A DNA stretch of 64,000 nucleotides from Variovorax sp. J22G73 (GTDB taxonomy: Bacteria > Pseudomonadota > Gammaproteobacteria > Burkholderiales > Burkholderiaceae_C): positions 310,001 through 374,000 of the forward strand of contig NZ_JASZYK010000001.1 of the NCBI RefSeq assembly GCF_030317035.1, written 5' to 3'. This document shows positions 29,508 through 37,665 of the stretch, one piece after another. The number at the start of each line of letters is the position of its first letter. The first letter of the stretch is position 1. The position numbers and the translations under genes were made by a program. The notes beneath the pieces are model-generated. The model saw nothing but the letters and a program-made list of their open reading frames with translations. It searched no databases and was not told the origin of the DNA.

Positions 29508-30494
29508 TCAATCGCGCGCGGCCCTTTCGCCTGCCTGCCCGGGCGGCCCATCCAACTCGGCCAGCTCTCCCGGCTCCCCCAGTTCCCCCTGCGCCTGGAA
29601 CATCCGCGTGAAGTCGCAGCACGCCTGCGCCAGCATCACGATCGAAGAAGTCAGCGCGCTGCGGTGCTCGCCTTTGTGCATTGCCACATAGCGCACAACC
29701 GGCAGCGCGGGCGTCACGTCGATCACCGCGAGCATGCCCGCGGCCACCAGCGGCTCCAGGCACTGGCGCGGCAGGTAGCTCACGCCCAGGCCCGACACGG
29801 TGAGCCCGGTCAGCGCCACCAGGTTGCTCACCACGATCACGTTGGCGGGCTGCACGCCTTGCTCCTTCATCCATGCGTCGTACGCGCGGCCAGTGCCCGA
29901 GTTGTTGCCCTGCACCAGCATGCGGTGGCGCGCCAGCTCGTGCAGCCGCACGGTGCCGCCCGACGCGCCCACGTTCACGACCCCGGGCTTGCACATCCAC
30001 GCGCTGCGCACCTGGCCGATGAGCTTGTGCGGCAGGCGCGAGTCGGCGAAAGTGTCGGGCACGATGACCAGGTCGAGTTCGTCGGCCATCAGCTTGTCGC
30101 GCAGCTGCAGGCTGTCGTCCACGTCGGGCTCCAGGATCACCTTGGGGTAGTGCTGCTGGATGAGCCCGACCAGCCGCGGCAGCCAGGTCATGGCGGTGAG
30201 CTCGGTCACGCCGATGCGAATGCGCCGCTCCACCACGCCGGGCTTGCCGAACTGCTCGACCGCCGCGTCGCGCTGCGCCAGCAGCTTCTGCGCGAGCACG
30301 AACATCTCCTCGCCCTTCTCGGTGAGCCGCGCGGTGCGCTGGCTGCGGTCGAACAGCTCGGTGTCGAACAGCAGCTCCAGCTCGTGCACCCGCTTGGAAA
30401 TGGCCGACTGCGAGGCGTTGAGCTGGCTGGCGGCCTGCGCGAAGCCGCCGAGCCGGCCGATCCAGTACAGGGCTTCGAGTTGCTTGAAGGTCAT
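29508..30494 (-). CDS. LysR-family transcriptional regulator
   Basis: A 328-residue LTTR. The HTH occupies residues 1-60 (TFKQLEALYWIGRLGGFAQAA, SQSAISKRVHELELLF). The effector domain starts at about 90 (RRIRIGVTELTAMTWLPRLV). It diverges from the solute-binding protein gene, the usual LTTR arrangement, with a T-N11-A palindrome between them. The C-terminal tail is Gly/Glu/Pro-rich low complexity. A longer reading from 30563 is possible, but the ATG at 30494 gives the family's normal N-terminus. Confidence 0.9.
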   Translation of the reverse strand: MTFKQLEALYWIGRLGGFAQAASQLNASQSAISKRVHELELLFDTELFDRSQRTARLTEKGEEMFVLAQKLLAQRDAAVEQFGKPGVVERRIRIGVTELTAMTWLPRLVGLIQQHYPKVILEPDVDDSLQLRDKLMADELDLVIVPDTFADSRLPHKLIGQVRSAWMCKPGVVNVGASGGTVRLHELARHRMLVQGNNSGTGRAYDAWMKEQGVQPANVIVVSNLVALTGLTVSGLGVSYLPRQCLEPLVAAGMLAVIDVTPALPVVRYVAMHKGEHRSALTSSIVMLAQACCDFTRMFQAQGELGEPGELAELDGPPGQAGERAARD

Positions 30495-30563
30495 CACGGT
30501 GCGAGGCTCCTGCTGAAAGGCACGAAAGGGCGAGAAGCGCGTTGAAAGAACGCTTTTATTCAT

Positions 30564-30586
30564 GCGATTCGATCACAAAAAATCGC
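30564..30586. promoter_or_regulatory. LysR-type operator GCGATT-N11-AATCGC
   Basis: Perfect 6 bp arms are separated by 11 bp, matching the LTTR T-N11-A rule within a dyad. It lies 70 bp from the LysR start and 89 bp from the binding-protein start. A second, smaller dyad GCGTT-GAAAG-AACGC lies at 30539-30553 on the LysR side and could be the lower-affinity half of the same control region. Confidence 0.6.
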
Positions 30587-30674
30587 TTTTAGAAATTCGT
30601 TGGCGGGCAGAAGATGCGGCCCAGGCCACGCCCCGAGGCCCTCTCACTCTTCTCGACTTTTCAAGGAACCTCCA

Positions 30675-31577
30675 ATGAACTTCAAGAAACTGCCCCTCGC
30701 GCTCGGCATCGGCTTCGTGCTCGCTATCGCCGGCGGCGCCGCCAGCGCCCAGGACGGCGGCACGCTGCAGAAGATCAAGGAGAGCGGCACGATCCAGATC
30801 GGCGCGCGCGACAGCCAGATCCCGTTCTCGTACAAGCTCAGCGCCGACAGCGCGCCCATCGGCTTCACCAACGACATCTGCCTGAAGATCGTCGACGCGG
30901 TGAAGGCCAAGCTCGGCCTCGCCAAGATCGACGTGCGCTACACCATGCTCAACTCGACCAACCGCATTCCGCTGCTGCAGAACGGCACCGTCGACCTCGA
31001 CTGCGCCACCACCACCAACACCACGCAGCGCCAGGCGCAGGTCGACTTCGCGCCCAGCCACTTCGTGACCAACATCACCGCCGCGGTGAAGAAGGCCTCG
31101 GGCATCAACTCGCTGGGCGACCTGAACGGCAAGAACGTGGCCACGGTGTCGGGCAGCACCTCGATCCAGCTGCTGCGCGGCGCGCGCAAGAGCGGCGCCA
31201 TCGAAGTGAACGAAATCGCCGGCAAGGACACCTCCGACGGCTTCCTGCTGCTGTCCACCGGCCGCGCCGACGCCTATGTGCTCGACGACGTGCAGCTCGC
31301 CGGCATGGTCGCCAGCGCCACCAACCCCGGCGACTACAAGCTGCTGAAGGAGTCGCTGCGCCAGGAGCCCTACGGGATCATGCTGCGCAAGGACGACCCG
31401 CAGTTCAAGGCGCTGGTGGACGAGACCGTCACCGGCCTCATGAAGTCGGGCGCCATCGAGCAGCTGTACACCAAATGGTTCCTCTCGCCGATTCCGCCGA
31501 AGAACGCGAACCTGAACTTCCCGATGTCGGACGCGGTGCGCGAGATCTACAAGAACCCGAACAACAAGGGCGTCTGA
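30675..31577 (+). CDS. Periplasmic amino-acid-binding protein (GltI-like)
   Basis: A 300-residue family 3 solute-binding protein. The signal peptide ends at AGGAASAQDG (about residue 26). LQKIKESGTIQIGARDSQIPFSYK, IGFTNDICLKIVDAVK and LDCATTTNTTQRQAQVDF resemble glutamate/aspartate-binding GltI. AAGGAACCTCC precedes the ATG. No permease or ATPase gene follows, so it either uses a transporter encoded elsewhere or acts as a sensor. The next gene starts 3 bp after its stop. Confidence 0.88.
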   Translation: MNFKKLPLALGIGFVLAIAGGAASAQDGGTLQKIKESGTIQIGARDSQIPFSYKLSADSAPIGFTNDICLKIVDAVKAKLGLAKIDVRYTMLNSTNRIPLLQNGTVDLDCATTTNTTQRQAQVDFAPSHFVTNITAAVKKASGINSLGDLNGKNVATVSGSTSIQLLRGARKSGAIEVNEIAGKDTSDGFLLLSTGRADAYVLDDVQLAGMVASATNPGDYKLLKESLRQEPYGIMLRKDDPQFKALVDETVTGLMKSGAIEQLYTKWFLSPIPPKNANLNFPMSDAVREIYKNPNNKGV

Positions 31578-31580
31578 GCG

Positions 31581-32888
31581 ATGGCTTCCGAACACCCACA
31601 GCATCCCCACGGACTCGCTTTTTCCGACGCGCTCATGCGCGAGGTGCAGCAGCGCTTTCTCAACGTGGGGCACGACCACCACGGCAAGGAGCGCCTGTAC
31701 TTCGATAACGCCGGCGGCTCGTTCCGCCTGAAGGCCGCGGTCGAGCGCCTCGCGCAGGTCGATGCCATTCCCGACAACGCCGAGCGCATCCACGCCACGG
31801 CCGTGGAGCTGCAGGACATCCAGGCGCGCGGCTGCGACGACCTGCGCACCATCCTGAACGCCACGGGCGGCAGCGTGTACGCCTCGCTCACGGCCTCGGG
31901 CGCCATGTTCGACATGGTGCGCGCCATTGCCGAGAACGTGCCGGGCACGAACATGGTCACCACCGTGCTGGAGCACCCCTCGGCCTTCGACGCGATGAGC
32001 CTCTACGCCCAGCGCCTGGGCCGCGAGCTGCGCGTGGCGCCGAGCAACCCGGTCACCGGCGGCATCGACGTGGAAGAGATCGTGCGGCTGGTCGACAAGG
32101 ACACCTGCCTGCTCAACGTGATCTACGCGTCGAACATCTCGGGCGCCAAGCTCGACATGGAAGCCATCGTGCGCCGCGCGCGCGAGATCAAGCCCGACCT
32201 GTACATCGTGGTGGACGCCGTGCAGCACGCGCCGCACGGCCTCATCGACCTGCAGAAGACGCCGGTGGACGGCATCAACCTCGCGCCCTACAAGTTCTTC
32301 GGCTGCCGGGGCTCGGGGCTGTCGTGGGTGTCCGAGCGCGCGGCCGTGCTGCCGCACCACAAGCTGGCCGCCAAGAAGCCCGACTACTGGGACCTGGGCA
32401 GCTCGGCGCCGTGGCAGTTCGCGGTGCTGAGCGAAATCGTCGACTACGTGTGCTGGCTGGGCGGCAAGTTCACGCAGGCCACCGACCGCCGCGCACTGTT
32501 CGTCGCGGGCATCACGCACATCGAGCTGCACGAGCGCGCGCTGCTCGCCGTGCTGCTCGACGGCAACCAGAACGCGACGGGCATGCGCGAGATGCGCGGC
32601 GTGGAGGTGTTCCTCGACCACGAAGACCTGACCAAGCGCGACCTAATCCTGGGCATCGGCTTCGAGCACATCGACTGCACGCAGGCGGTGGTCGAGTACG
32701 GCAAGCGCGGCGTCACCGTGTACGAGCGCGTGGCGACCAGCCTGTATTCGAAGCGCATGCTCGAATCGTTCGGCCTCGCGGGCACGGTGCGGGTGTCGCC
32801 GCTGCATTGCAACTCGGTGGCGGACATGGAGAAGTTCCTGCGCATCACGCAGGACATCGCACGCGAAAGCGCCCCGGCGGGCCGCTGA
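31581..32888 (+). CDS. Class V PLP aminotransferase / cysteine desulfurase-like enzyme
   Basis: A 435-residue fold-type I PLP protein. Lys238 (NLAPYKFFGCRG) is the PLP lysine, Asp212 and Gln215 (VVDAVQHAPHG) contact the cofactor, and LYFDNAGGSFRL is the usual N-terminal signature of class V enzymes. The active-site cysteine loop of true desulfurases is not evident, so a lyase or aminotransferase acting on the imported amino acid is more likely. It forms a two-gene operon with the binding protein. Confidence 0.82.
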   Translation: MASEHPQHPHGLAFSDALMREVQQRFLNVGHDHHGKERLYFDNAGGSFRLKAAVERLAQVDAIPDNAERIHATAVELQDIQARGCDDLRTILNATGGSVYASLTASGAMFDMVRAIAENVPGTNMVTTVLEHPSAFDAMSLYAQRLGRELRVAPSNPVTGGIDVEEIVRLVDKDTCLLNVIYASNISGAKLDMEAIVRRAREIKPDLYIVVDAVQHAPHGLIDLQKTPVDGINLAPYKFFGCRGSGLSWVSERAAVLPHHKLAAKKPDYWDLGSSAPWQFAVLSEIVDYVCWLGGKFTQATDRRALFVAGITHIELHERALLAVLLDGNQNATGMREMRGVEVFLDHEDLTKRDLILGIGFEHIDCTQAVVEYGKRGVTVYERVATSLYSKRMLESFGLAGTVRVSPLHCNSVADMEKFLRITQDIARESAPAGR

Positions 32889-32904
32889 CACGGGCCTGTC
32901 ACGA

Positions 32905-32919
32905 ACCGTCATATTCGGT
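32905..32919. promoter_or_regulatory. Inverted repeat ACCG-N7-CGGT upstream of the TelA operon
   Basis: Four-base arms flank TCATATT in the 82 bp gap before the operon. A family B hairpin (CCCCCTGCGCACAGGGGG, 32939-32956) follows. The arms are short, so chance cannot be excluded; it is recorded as the only dyad in the presumed promoter region. Confidence 0.25.
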
Positions 32920-32970
32920 CGGTAGGATGTTTCTCGACCCCCTGCGCACAGGGGGCGAGGAGCATGAGAT

Positions 32971-34095
32971 TTGGAAATTCGCAAGCTGATCGCGCCGGTT
33001 CTGGCGGTGGTCCTGCTGGCCGCGGTGGGGGGCGGTGTCTGGTACTCGAACACCCGCCTGCACGATGACTCGGCCACCGCCGCGGCGGCACGCGTCGAGC
33101 AGCAGAGGCAGGTCACGCTGCGCGGGCTGATCGGCTCCGAGAAAGAAACCTTCTTCGCCGACCCGCGCGTGCAGCAGGCGCTGGCCGCGCAGGGCATCAC
33201 CGTCACGGTCGAGAAGGCCGGCTCGCGCGCCATTGCCGGGCGCTACGACGCGAGCAAGTTCGACTTCGGTTTTCCCTCGGGCGCGCCCGCCGCGGCGCAG
33301 CTCAAGTCGCTGGCCAAGGCGCCCAGCGTCTTCAACCCGTTCTACACGCCGATCGTGCTGGCCAGCTGGCGGCCCATCGCCGAGATCCTGGTGGCCAACG
33401 GCATCGCCGCGAAGCAGGGCGACTTCTACTACGTGGTCGACCTGCCGGGCCTGATGGCCATGATCGAGAAGGGCACGCGCTGGAAGGAGCTCAAGGCCAG
33501 CGGCGCGTTTTCCACCAGCAAGTCGCTGCTCATCAACTCGACCGACGTGCGCACCTCCAACTCGGCCGCCATGTACCTGGCGCTGGCGAGCTACCTCGCC
33601 AACAGCCAGCAGATCGTGCAGAGCCAGGAGGACGTGGACCGCGTCATGCCCGTGGTGGCGCCGCTGTTCCTGCGCCAGGGCTTCCAGGAGCAGTCGTCGG
33701 CCGGCCCGTTCGAGGACTACCTCGCGCTCGGCATGGGCAAGGCCCCGCTGCTGGTGGCCTACGAGTCGCAGATGGTGGAGTTCTGGCTGAAGAACCCCGA
33801 GCGCCTGAAGAGCGACATGGTGCTGCTCTACCCCAAGCCCACCGTGTACTCGAAGCACGTGCTGGTGCCCTACACGCCCGGCGGCGCGCGGCTCGGCGCC
33901 GCGCTGGAAAACGACCCCGCCCTGCGCGAGCTCGCGCACGAGTACGGCTACCGCACCGGCGGCGACACCAAGGGCCCCGAGACCTGGGCCGCGCGCGGCG
34001 TGAAGGTGCCCGAGGTGCTGGTCGACGTGATCGACCCGCCGAGCTTCGAGTGGCTCGAACGAATGACCGCGGGCATCGAGGCCCGCTTCAAGTGA
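32971..34095 (+). CDS. Membrane-anchored substrate-binding-like protein of the TelA operon
   Basis: A 374-residue protein with one N-terminal helix (APVLAVVLLAAVGGGVWYSN, about 8-27) and a periplasmic domain with a type 2 binding-protein look (QVTLRGLIGSEKETFFADPRV, FDFGFPSGAPAAAQLKSL, LLVAYESQMVEFWL, VLLYPKPTVYSKHVLVPYT). It starts with TTG at 32971, chosen because AGGAG at 32959-32963 is well placed and no in-frame ATG is available. It resembles the binding half of the VWA lipoprotein encoded two genes downstream. Ligand unknown. Confidence 0.75.
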   Translation: MEIRKLIAPVLAVVLLAAVGGGVWYSNTRLHDDSATAAAARVEQQRQVTLRGLIGSEKETFFADPRVQQALAAQGITVTVEKAGSRAIAGRYDASKFDFGFPSGAPAAAQLKSLAKAPSVFNPFYTPIVLASWRPIAEILVANGIAAKQGDFYYVVDLPGLMAMIEKGTRWKELKASGAFSTSKSLLINSTDVRTSNSAAMYLALASYLANSQQIVQSQEDVDRVMPVVAPLFLRQGFQEQSSAGPFEDYLALGMGKAPLLVAYESQMVEFWLKNPERLKSDMVLLYPKPTVYSKHVLVPYTPGGARLGAALENDPALRELAHEYGYRTGGDTKGPETWAARGVKVPEVLVDVIDPPSFEWLERMTAGIEARFK

Positions 34096-34114
34096 ACAAC
34101 CAAGGAACCTCCGA

Positions 34115-35368
34115 ATGAACGCGCCTGTCACCGCGACGCCCACCACCACGGCGCCCGCCGCACCCATCGACCTGCAGCCGCCGCAGGCCTTCACGCTGGA
34201 GCCGCCCGCGCCCGTCGCGGCCGTGCCCGTGGAGTCTGCCAGCGGCAAGGTGCGCCTGAAGCCCGAGGACGTGGCCGAGCTCGACGCGCAGGTGGCGCGC
34301 TTCATCGACGACATCACCGTGCACGACAGCCAGCACCCGCAGTTCAAGGAGGCAGTGGAGCGCATCCACTCGATGGGCACCAAGGACATCGAGGCCTCGG
34401 CGTCGGTTTCCAACCGCATGCTGGAGCGCCCGGTGGGCTCGCTGCGCAACGGCCTGTTCGACAAGGGCGCGCAGATCGGCCAGTCGCTGGTCGACCTGCG
34501 CCGCCAGGTGGAAGCGCTCGACCCCTCGCGCCAGGGCGACCTGTTTTCCGCGCGCAAGCTGCTGGGCCTCATTCCGCTGGGCAACAAGCTGGCGGCCTAC
34601 TTCGAGCGCTACCAGTCGTCGCAGTCGCACCTGAACGCGATCATCGAGGCGCTCAAGCGCGGCAAGGACGAACTGCTGCGCGACAACACCGCCATCGAGC
34701 AGGAGAAGGTCAACCTCTGGACGCTGATGGAGCGGCTCGAGAAGTACGTGCACATCGGCAAGGCGCTGGACGGCCAGCTCGACGCCAGGGCGCGTGCGCT
34801 GGAAACCACCGACCCCGAGAAGGCCCGCGTGATCCGCGAAGAGATGCTGTTCTATTCGCGCCAGAAGGTCACCGACCTGCTCACGCAGCTGGCGGTGAAC
34901 ATCCAGGGCTACCTGGCGCTGGACATGATCCGCAAGAACAACCTGGAGCTCATGAAGGGCGTGGACCGTGCCACCACCACCACCGTGGCCGCGCTGCGCA
35001 CCGCGGTGATCGTGGCGCAGGCGCTCGCCAACCAGAAGCTGGTGCTCGACCAGATCAGCGCGCTCAACGCCACCACCGGCAACCTCATCGCCAGCACCAG
35101 CGAGATGCTGCGCGAGCAGAGCGGCGCCATCCACCAGCAGGCGGCCTCCAGCACCATCGAGATCGCCAAGCTGCAGCAGGCCTTCGCCAACATCTACCAG
35201 ACGATGGACACGATCGCCGACTTCAAGACGAAGGCGCTCGATTCGATGCAGACCACGGTCGACACGCTGAGCGGCGAGGTGGCGAAGAGCCGCACCTACC
35301 TGGACCGCGTGCGCCGCCAGGAAACGACCGAGGCGCTGCAGCAGCCGCGCGGCGAGGTCGCGCTGTGA
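34115..35368 (+). CDS. telA: Toxic anion resistance protein TelA family
   Basis: A 417-residue cytoplasmic protein. After a Pro/Ala-rich start (1-45), the TelA domain covers about 60-410, with long coiled segments (EKVNLWTLMERLEKYVHIGKAL, MIRKNNLELMKGVDRATTTTV, SSTIEIAKLQQAFANIYQTMD). TelA proteins are linked to tellurite and antimicrobial resistance, mechanism unknown. AAGGAACCTCC precedes the ATG. Its TGA overlaps the next GTG start. Confidence 0.88.
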   Translation: MNAPVTATPTTTAPAAPIDLQPPQAFTLEPPAPVAAVPVESASGKVRLKPEDVAELDAQVARFIDDITVHDSQHPQFKEAVERIHSMGTKDIEASASVSNRMLERPVGSLRNGLFDKGAQIGQSLVDLRRQVEALDPSRQGDLFSARKLLGLIPLGNKLAAYFERYQSSQSHLNAIIEALKRGKDELLRDNTAIEQEKVNLWTLMERLEKYVHIGKALDGQLDARARALETTDPEKARVIREEMLFYSRQKVTDLLTQLAVNIQGYLALDMIRKNNLELMKGVDRATTTTVAALRTAVIVAQALANQKLVLDQISALNATTGNLIASTSEMLREQSGAIHQQAASSTIEIAKLQQAFANIYQTMDTIADFKTKALDSMQTTVDTLSGEVAKSRTYLDRVRRQETTEALQQPRGEVAL

Positions 35369-36990
35369 GCCTGCTGCCGGGCTGGTGGGTGCGATGGCTT
35401 GTGCGATGGGTGGCGCTGGGTGCGTTGTCCTTGGCGTCGCTGGGCCTTGCCGCCTGCGGGCAGCAAGAAGCACCGCAGGCCACGAACGCCGCGCCCGTGG
35501 CCTCCGACGCCACCTTCACCATCCTCGCGGGCTCGGAGCTGAAGGACATCGAGGGCCCCATCGTCGATGCCGCGAAGGCGGCCGGCGTGGACGTGAAGTT
35601 CACGTATGCCGGCACGCTCGACATCGTGGAGCGCATCAACGCGGGCGAGCGCTTCGACGCCATCCTGCCGCCCAACGGCGCCTACCCCGCGCTGGCGCTG
35701 CAGGCCAAGCCGGTGGCGCGCGACAAGCTCTTCTATTCGCGCATCGCGCTCGGCGTGAAGCGCGCCAAGGCCGAGCAGCTGGGCTGGACGAAGCGCCCGC
35801 CCGGCTGGGCCGAGATCGCCAAGGCCGCGGGTGACGGTCAACTGCGCTACGGCATGACCAACGCCACCAGCTCCAACACCGGCATGAGCGCGCTGTTCGC
35901 GGTGGCCTCCGCGCTGGCCGGCAAGACCGAAGACCTGGCGGTGCAGGACGTGGACGAGAAGACGCTCAAGGCCTTTCTCTCGGGCCAGAAGCTCACCGCC
36001 GGCAGCTCGGGCTGGCTGGCCGACGCCTACGTGAAAGACCCGTCGGCCATCGACGCGATGGTCAACTACGAGGCCGTGATCCTGCGCGCCAACGACAGGC
36101 TCGCCAAGGCCGACCAGCTCATGCTGGTGTACCCGCGCGACGGCATGATCTCGGCCGACTACCCGCTGATGCTGCTCAACGCCGGCAAGCGCGAGGCCTA
36201 CACCCAGCTCGTCACCACGCTGAAGGCCGCGCCGTTCCAGCGCGACGCGCTCGCTGCAGCCTTCCTGCGGCCCGCCAACCCCGAGGTGGCCGCCGCCAGC
36301 GCGCTGCCGACCGCGGCCGCGGTGGAGCTGGGCTTTCCCAACCGGCTGGAGGTGATCGACGCGGTGCTGGGCACCTACCAGTCGCAATGGCGCAAGCCCG
36401 CCACCTCGATCTTCGTGCTCGACCTCAGCGGCTCCATGTCGGGCCAGCGGCTGGCCTCGATGCGCGAGGCGCTCAAGCTGCTGTCGGGCGCGGACACCGG
36501 CACCGCCACCACCGGCACCACCGCCAGCACGCGCTACAGCGCCTTTCAAAGCCGCGAGCGCGTGGTGCTCATCACCTTCGCCACGCAGGTGCAGGCGCCG
36601 GTGTGGGTGCGCTTCGACGCCGACCAGCTCGACACCGCGCGCGCCGAGCTGCGCCGCCAGGCCGACGCGATGAAGGCCGACGGCGGCACCGCCATCTACT
36701 CCGCGCTGGCCGCGGCCGAAGACCTTGCGCGCAAGGAGCAGCAGCTCGACCCGGGCCGCCTCGTGAGCATCGTGCTGCTGACCGATGGCGAGAACAACTC
36801 GGGCCTGAAGCCGCGCGAGTTCAGCGAGCGCTTCGCGGGCGGGCTGCCCGCGCGCATCTTCCCCATCTTGTTCGGCGAGGCCAACGTGGCCGAGATGCAG
36901 CAGATCGCGCAGGCCTCGGGCGGGCGCGAGTTCGACGGGCGCAAGCTGCAGCTGGGCCAGGTGTTCAAGGAAATCCGGGGCTACCAGTGA
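35365..36990 (+). CDS. Lipoprotein fusing a solute-binding domain to a VWA domain
   Basis: A 541-residue protein. The leader ends in a lipobox LGLAAC (Cys31). Residues 48-340 form an SBP_bac_11-like binding domain (FTILAGSELKDIEGPIVDAAK, YGMTNATSSNTGMSAL). Residues 347-540 form a VWA domain whose MIDAS is complete: Asp353, Ser355 and Ser357 (DLSGSMS), Thr442 (DGGTAIYSAL) and Asp474 (LLTDGEN). The metal-dependent adhesion site thus faces the periplasm. It starts with GTG overlapping telA and overlaps the next gene by one base. The fusion suggests ligand-controlled protein binding. Confidence 0.85.
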   Translation: MSLLPGWWVRWLVRWVALGALSLASLGLAACGQQEAPQATNAAPVASDATFTILAGSELKDIEGPIVDAAKAAGVDVKFTYAGTLDIVERINAGERFDAILPPNGAYPALALQAKPVARDKLFYSRIALGVKRAKAEQLGWTKRPPGWAEIAKAAGDGQLRYGMTNATSSNTGMSALFAVASALAGKTEDLAVQDVDEKTLKAFLSGQKLTAGSSGWLADAYVKDPSAIDAMVNYEAVILRANDRLAKADQLMLVYPRDGMISADYPLMLLNAGKREAYTQLVTTLKAAPFQRDALAAAFLRPANPEVAAASALPTAAAVELGFPNRLEVIDAVLGTYQSQWRKPATSIFVLDLSGSMSGQRLASMREALKLLSGADTGTATTGTTASTRYSAFQSRERVVLITFATQVQAPVWVRFDADQLDTARAELRRQADAMKADGGTAIYSALAAAEDLARKEQQLDPGRLVSIVLLTDGENNSGLKPREFSERFAGGLPARIFPILFGEANVAEMQQIAQASGGREFDGRKLQLGQVFKEIRGYQ

Positions 36991-37619
36991 TGCCGGGGCG
37001 TTCGCTGAAGCTGCGCGCGCTGCTGTTCCTCTATGGCAACGGCAACATCCTCGGCTGTGCGCTTGCGCTGTTGGGGCCCGCGCTGCTGTTCGCGAACGTG
37101 ATCGACCGCGGTTGGCTGCTGATCACCGCGGCGCTGTACGTCGCGGGTTGGCTGCTGGGCCGCAAGGCGCCCGAGCTGGAGCGCCGCATCGAGGACAGCC
37201 TGAGCGTGGAGCAGACGCTGGAGCGCCTGGACCGCGTGGTGGCGCAGGCGCAGCCGCACCTCACCGAAGACATGCGCAAGAGCCTGGACAACGTGCGCGG
37301 CTCCGTCGGCGAGGTGCTGCCGCGGCTGGTGGGCGCGCGCACGGGCGGCGACGACCTGTTCACCGTGCGCGAGACCGTGCTGCGCTACCTGCCCGAGACG
37401 CTGGCCAACTACGTCGCGCTGCCGCCGGCCTTCCGCCTCACGCACACGGTGAAAGACGGCAAGACCGCGCGCCAGCTGCTGGGCGAACAGCTCGGCCTGC
37501 TCGACGACAAGCTGCGCGAGATCGTCGCGAACGTGGCCTCCAGCGACGCCGCCGCGCTGGTGGCGAACGGGCAGTTCCTGGAGAAGAAGTTTCGGCAGCC
37601 CGACTTTCTTGCGGGCTGA
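36990..37619 (+). CDS. XpaC-like membrane protein of the TelA operon
   Basis: A 209-residue protein with two N-terminal helices (GNILGCALALLGPALLFANV and GWLLITAALYVAGWLLG), then a helical cytoplasmic part with ETVLRYLPETLANYVALPPAF, similar to the XpaC family often encoded beside TelA. It starts within the TGATG overlap with the VWA gene. It is the last gene of the operon and converges on the SulP gene 46 bp away. Confidence 0.7.
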   Translation: MPGRSLKLRALLFLYGNGNILGCALALLGPALLFANVIDRGWLLITAALYVAGWLLGRKAPELERRIEDSLSVEQTLERLDRVVAQAQPHLTEDMRKSLDNVRGSVGEVLPRLVGARTGGDDLFTVRETVLRYLPETLANYVALPPAFRLTHTVKDGKTARQLLGEQLGLLDDKLREIVANVASSDAAALVANGQFLEKKFRQPDFLAG

Positions 37620-37622
37620 GCC

Positions 37623-37644
37623 ATCGTGCTCACAACGGCACGAT
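37623..37644. terminator. Hairpin between convergent TelA operon and SulP gene
   Basis: ATCGTGC and GCACGAT form a 7 bp stem with an 8-base loop, 4 bp after the operon's last stop. No T-run follows on either strand, so this is at most a weak two-way terminator. Confidence 0.35.
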
Positions 37645-37665
37645 TGCGCGGCAGCCCGAGCGAGT

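Noticed and set aside
32897..32923. TGTCACG-N16-CGGT before the TelA operon, resembling the ECF41-like promoter at 14133
   Set aside because: The -10 part differs at two of four bases from CGTC, so a chance match is likely.
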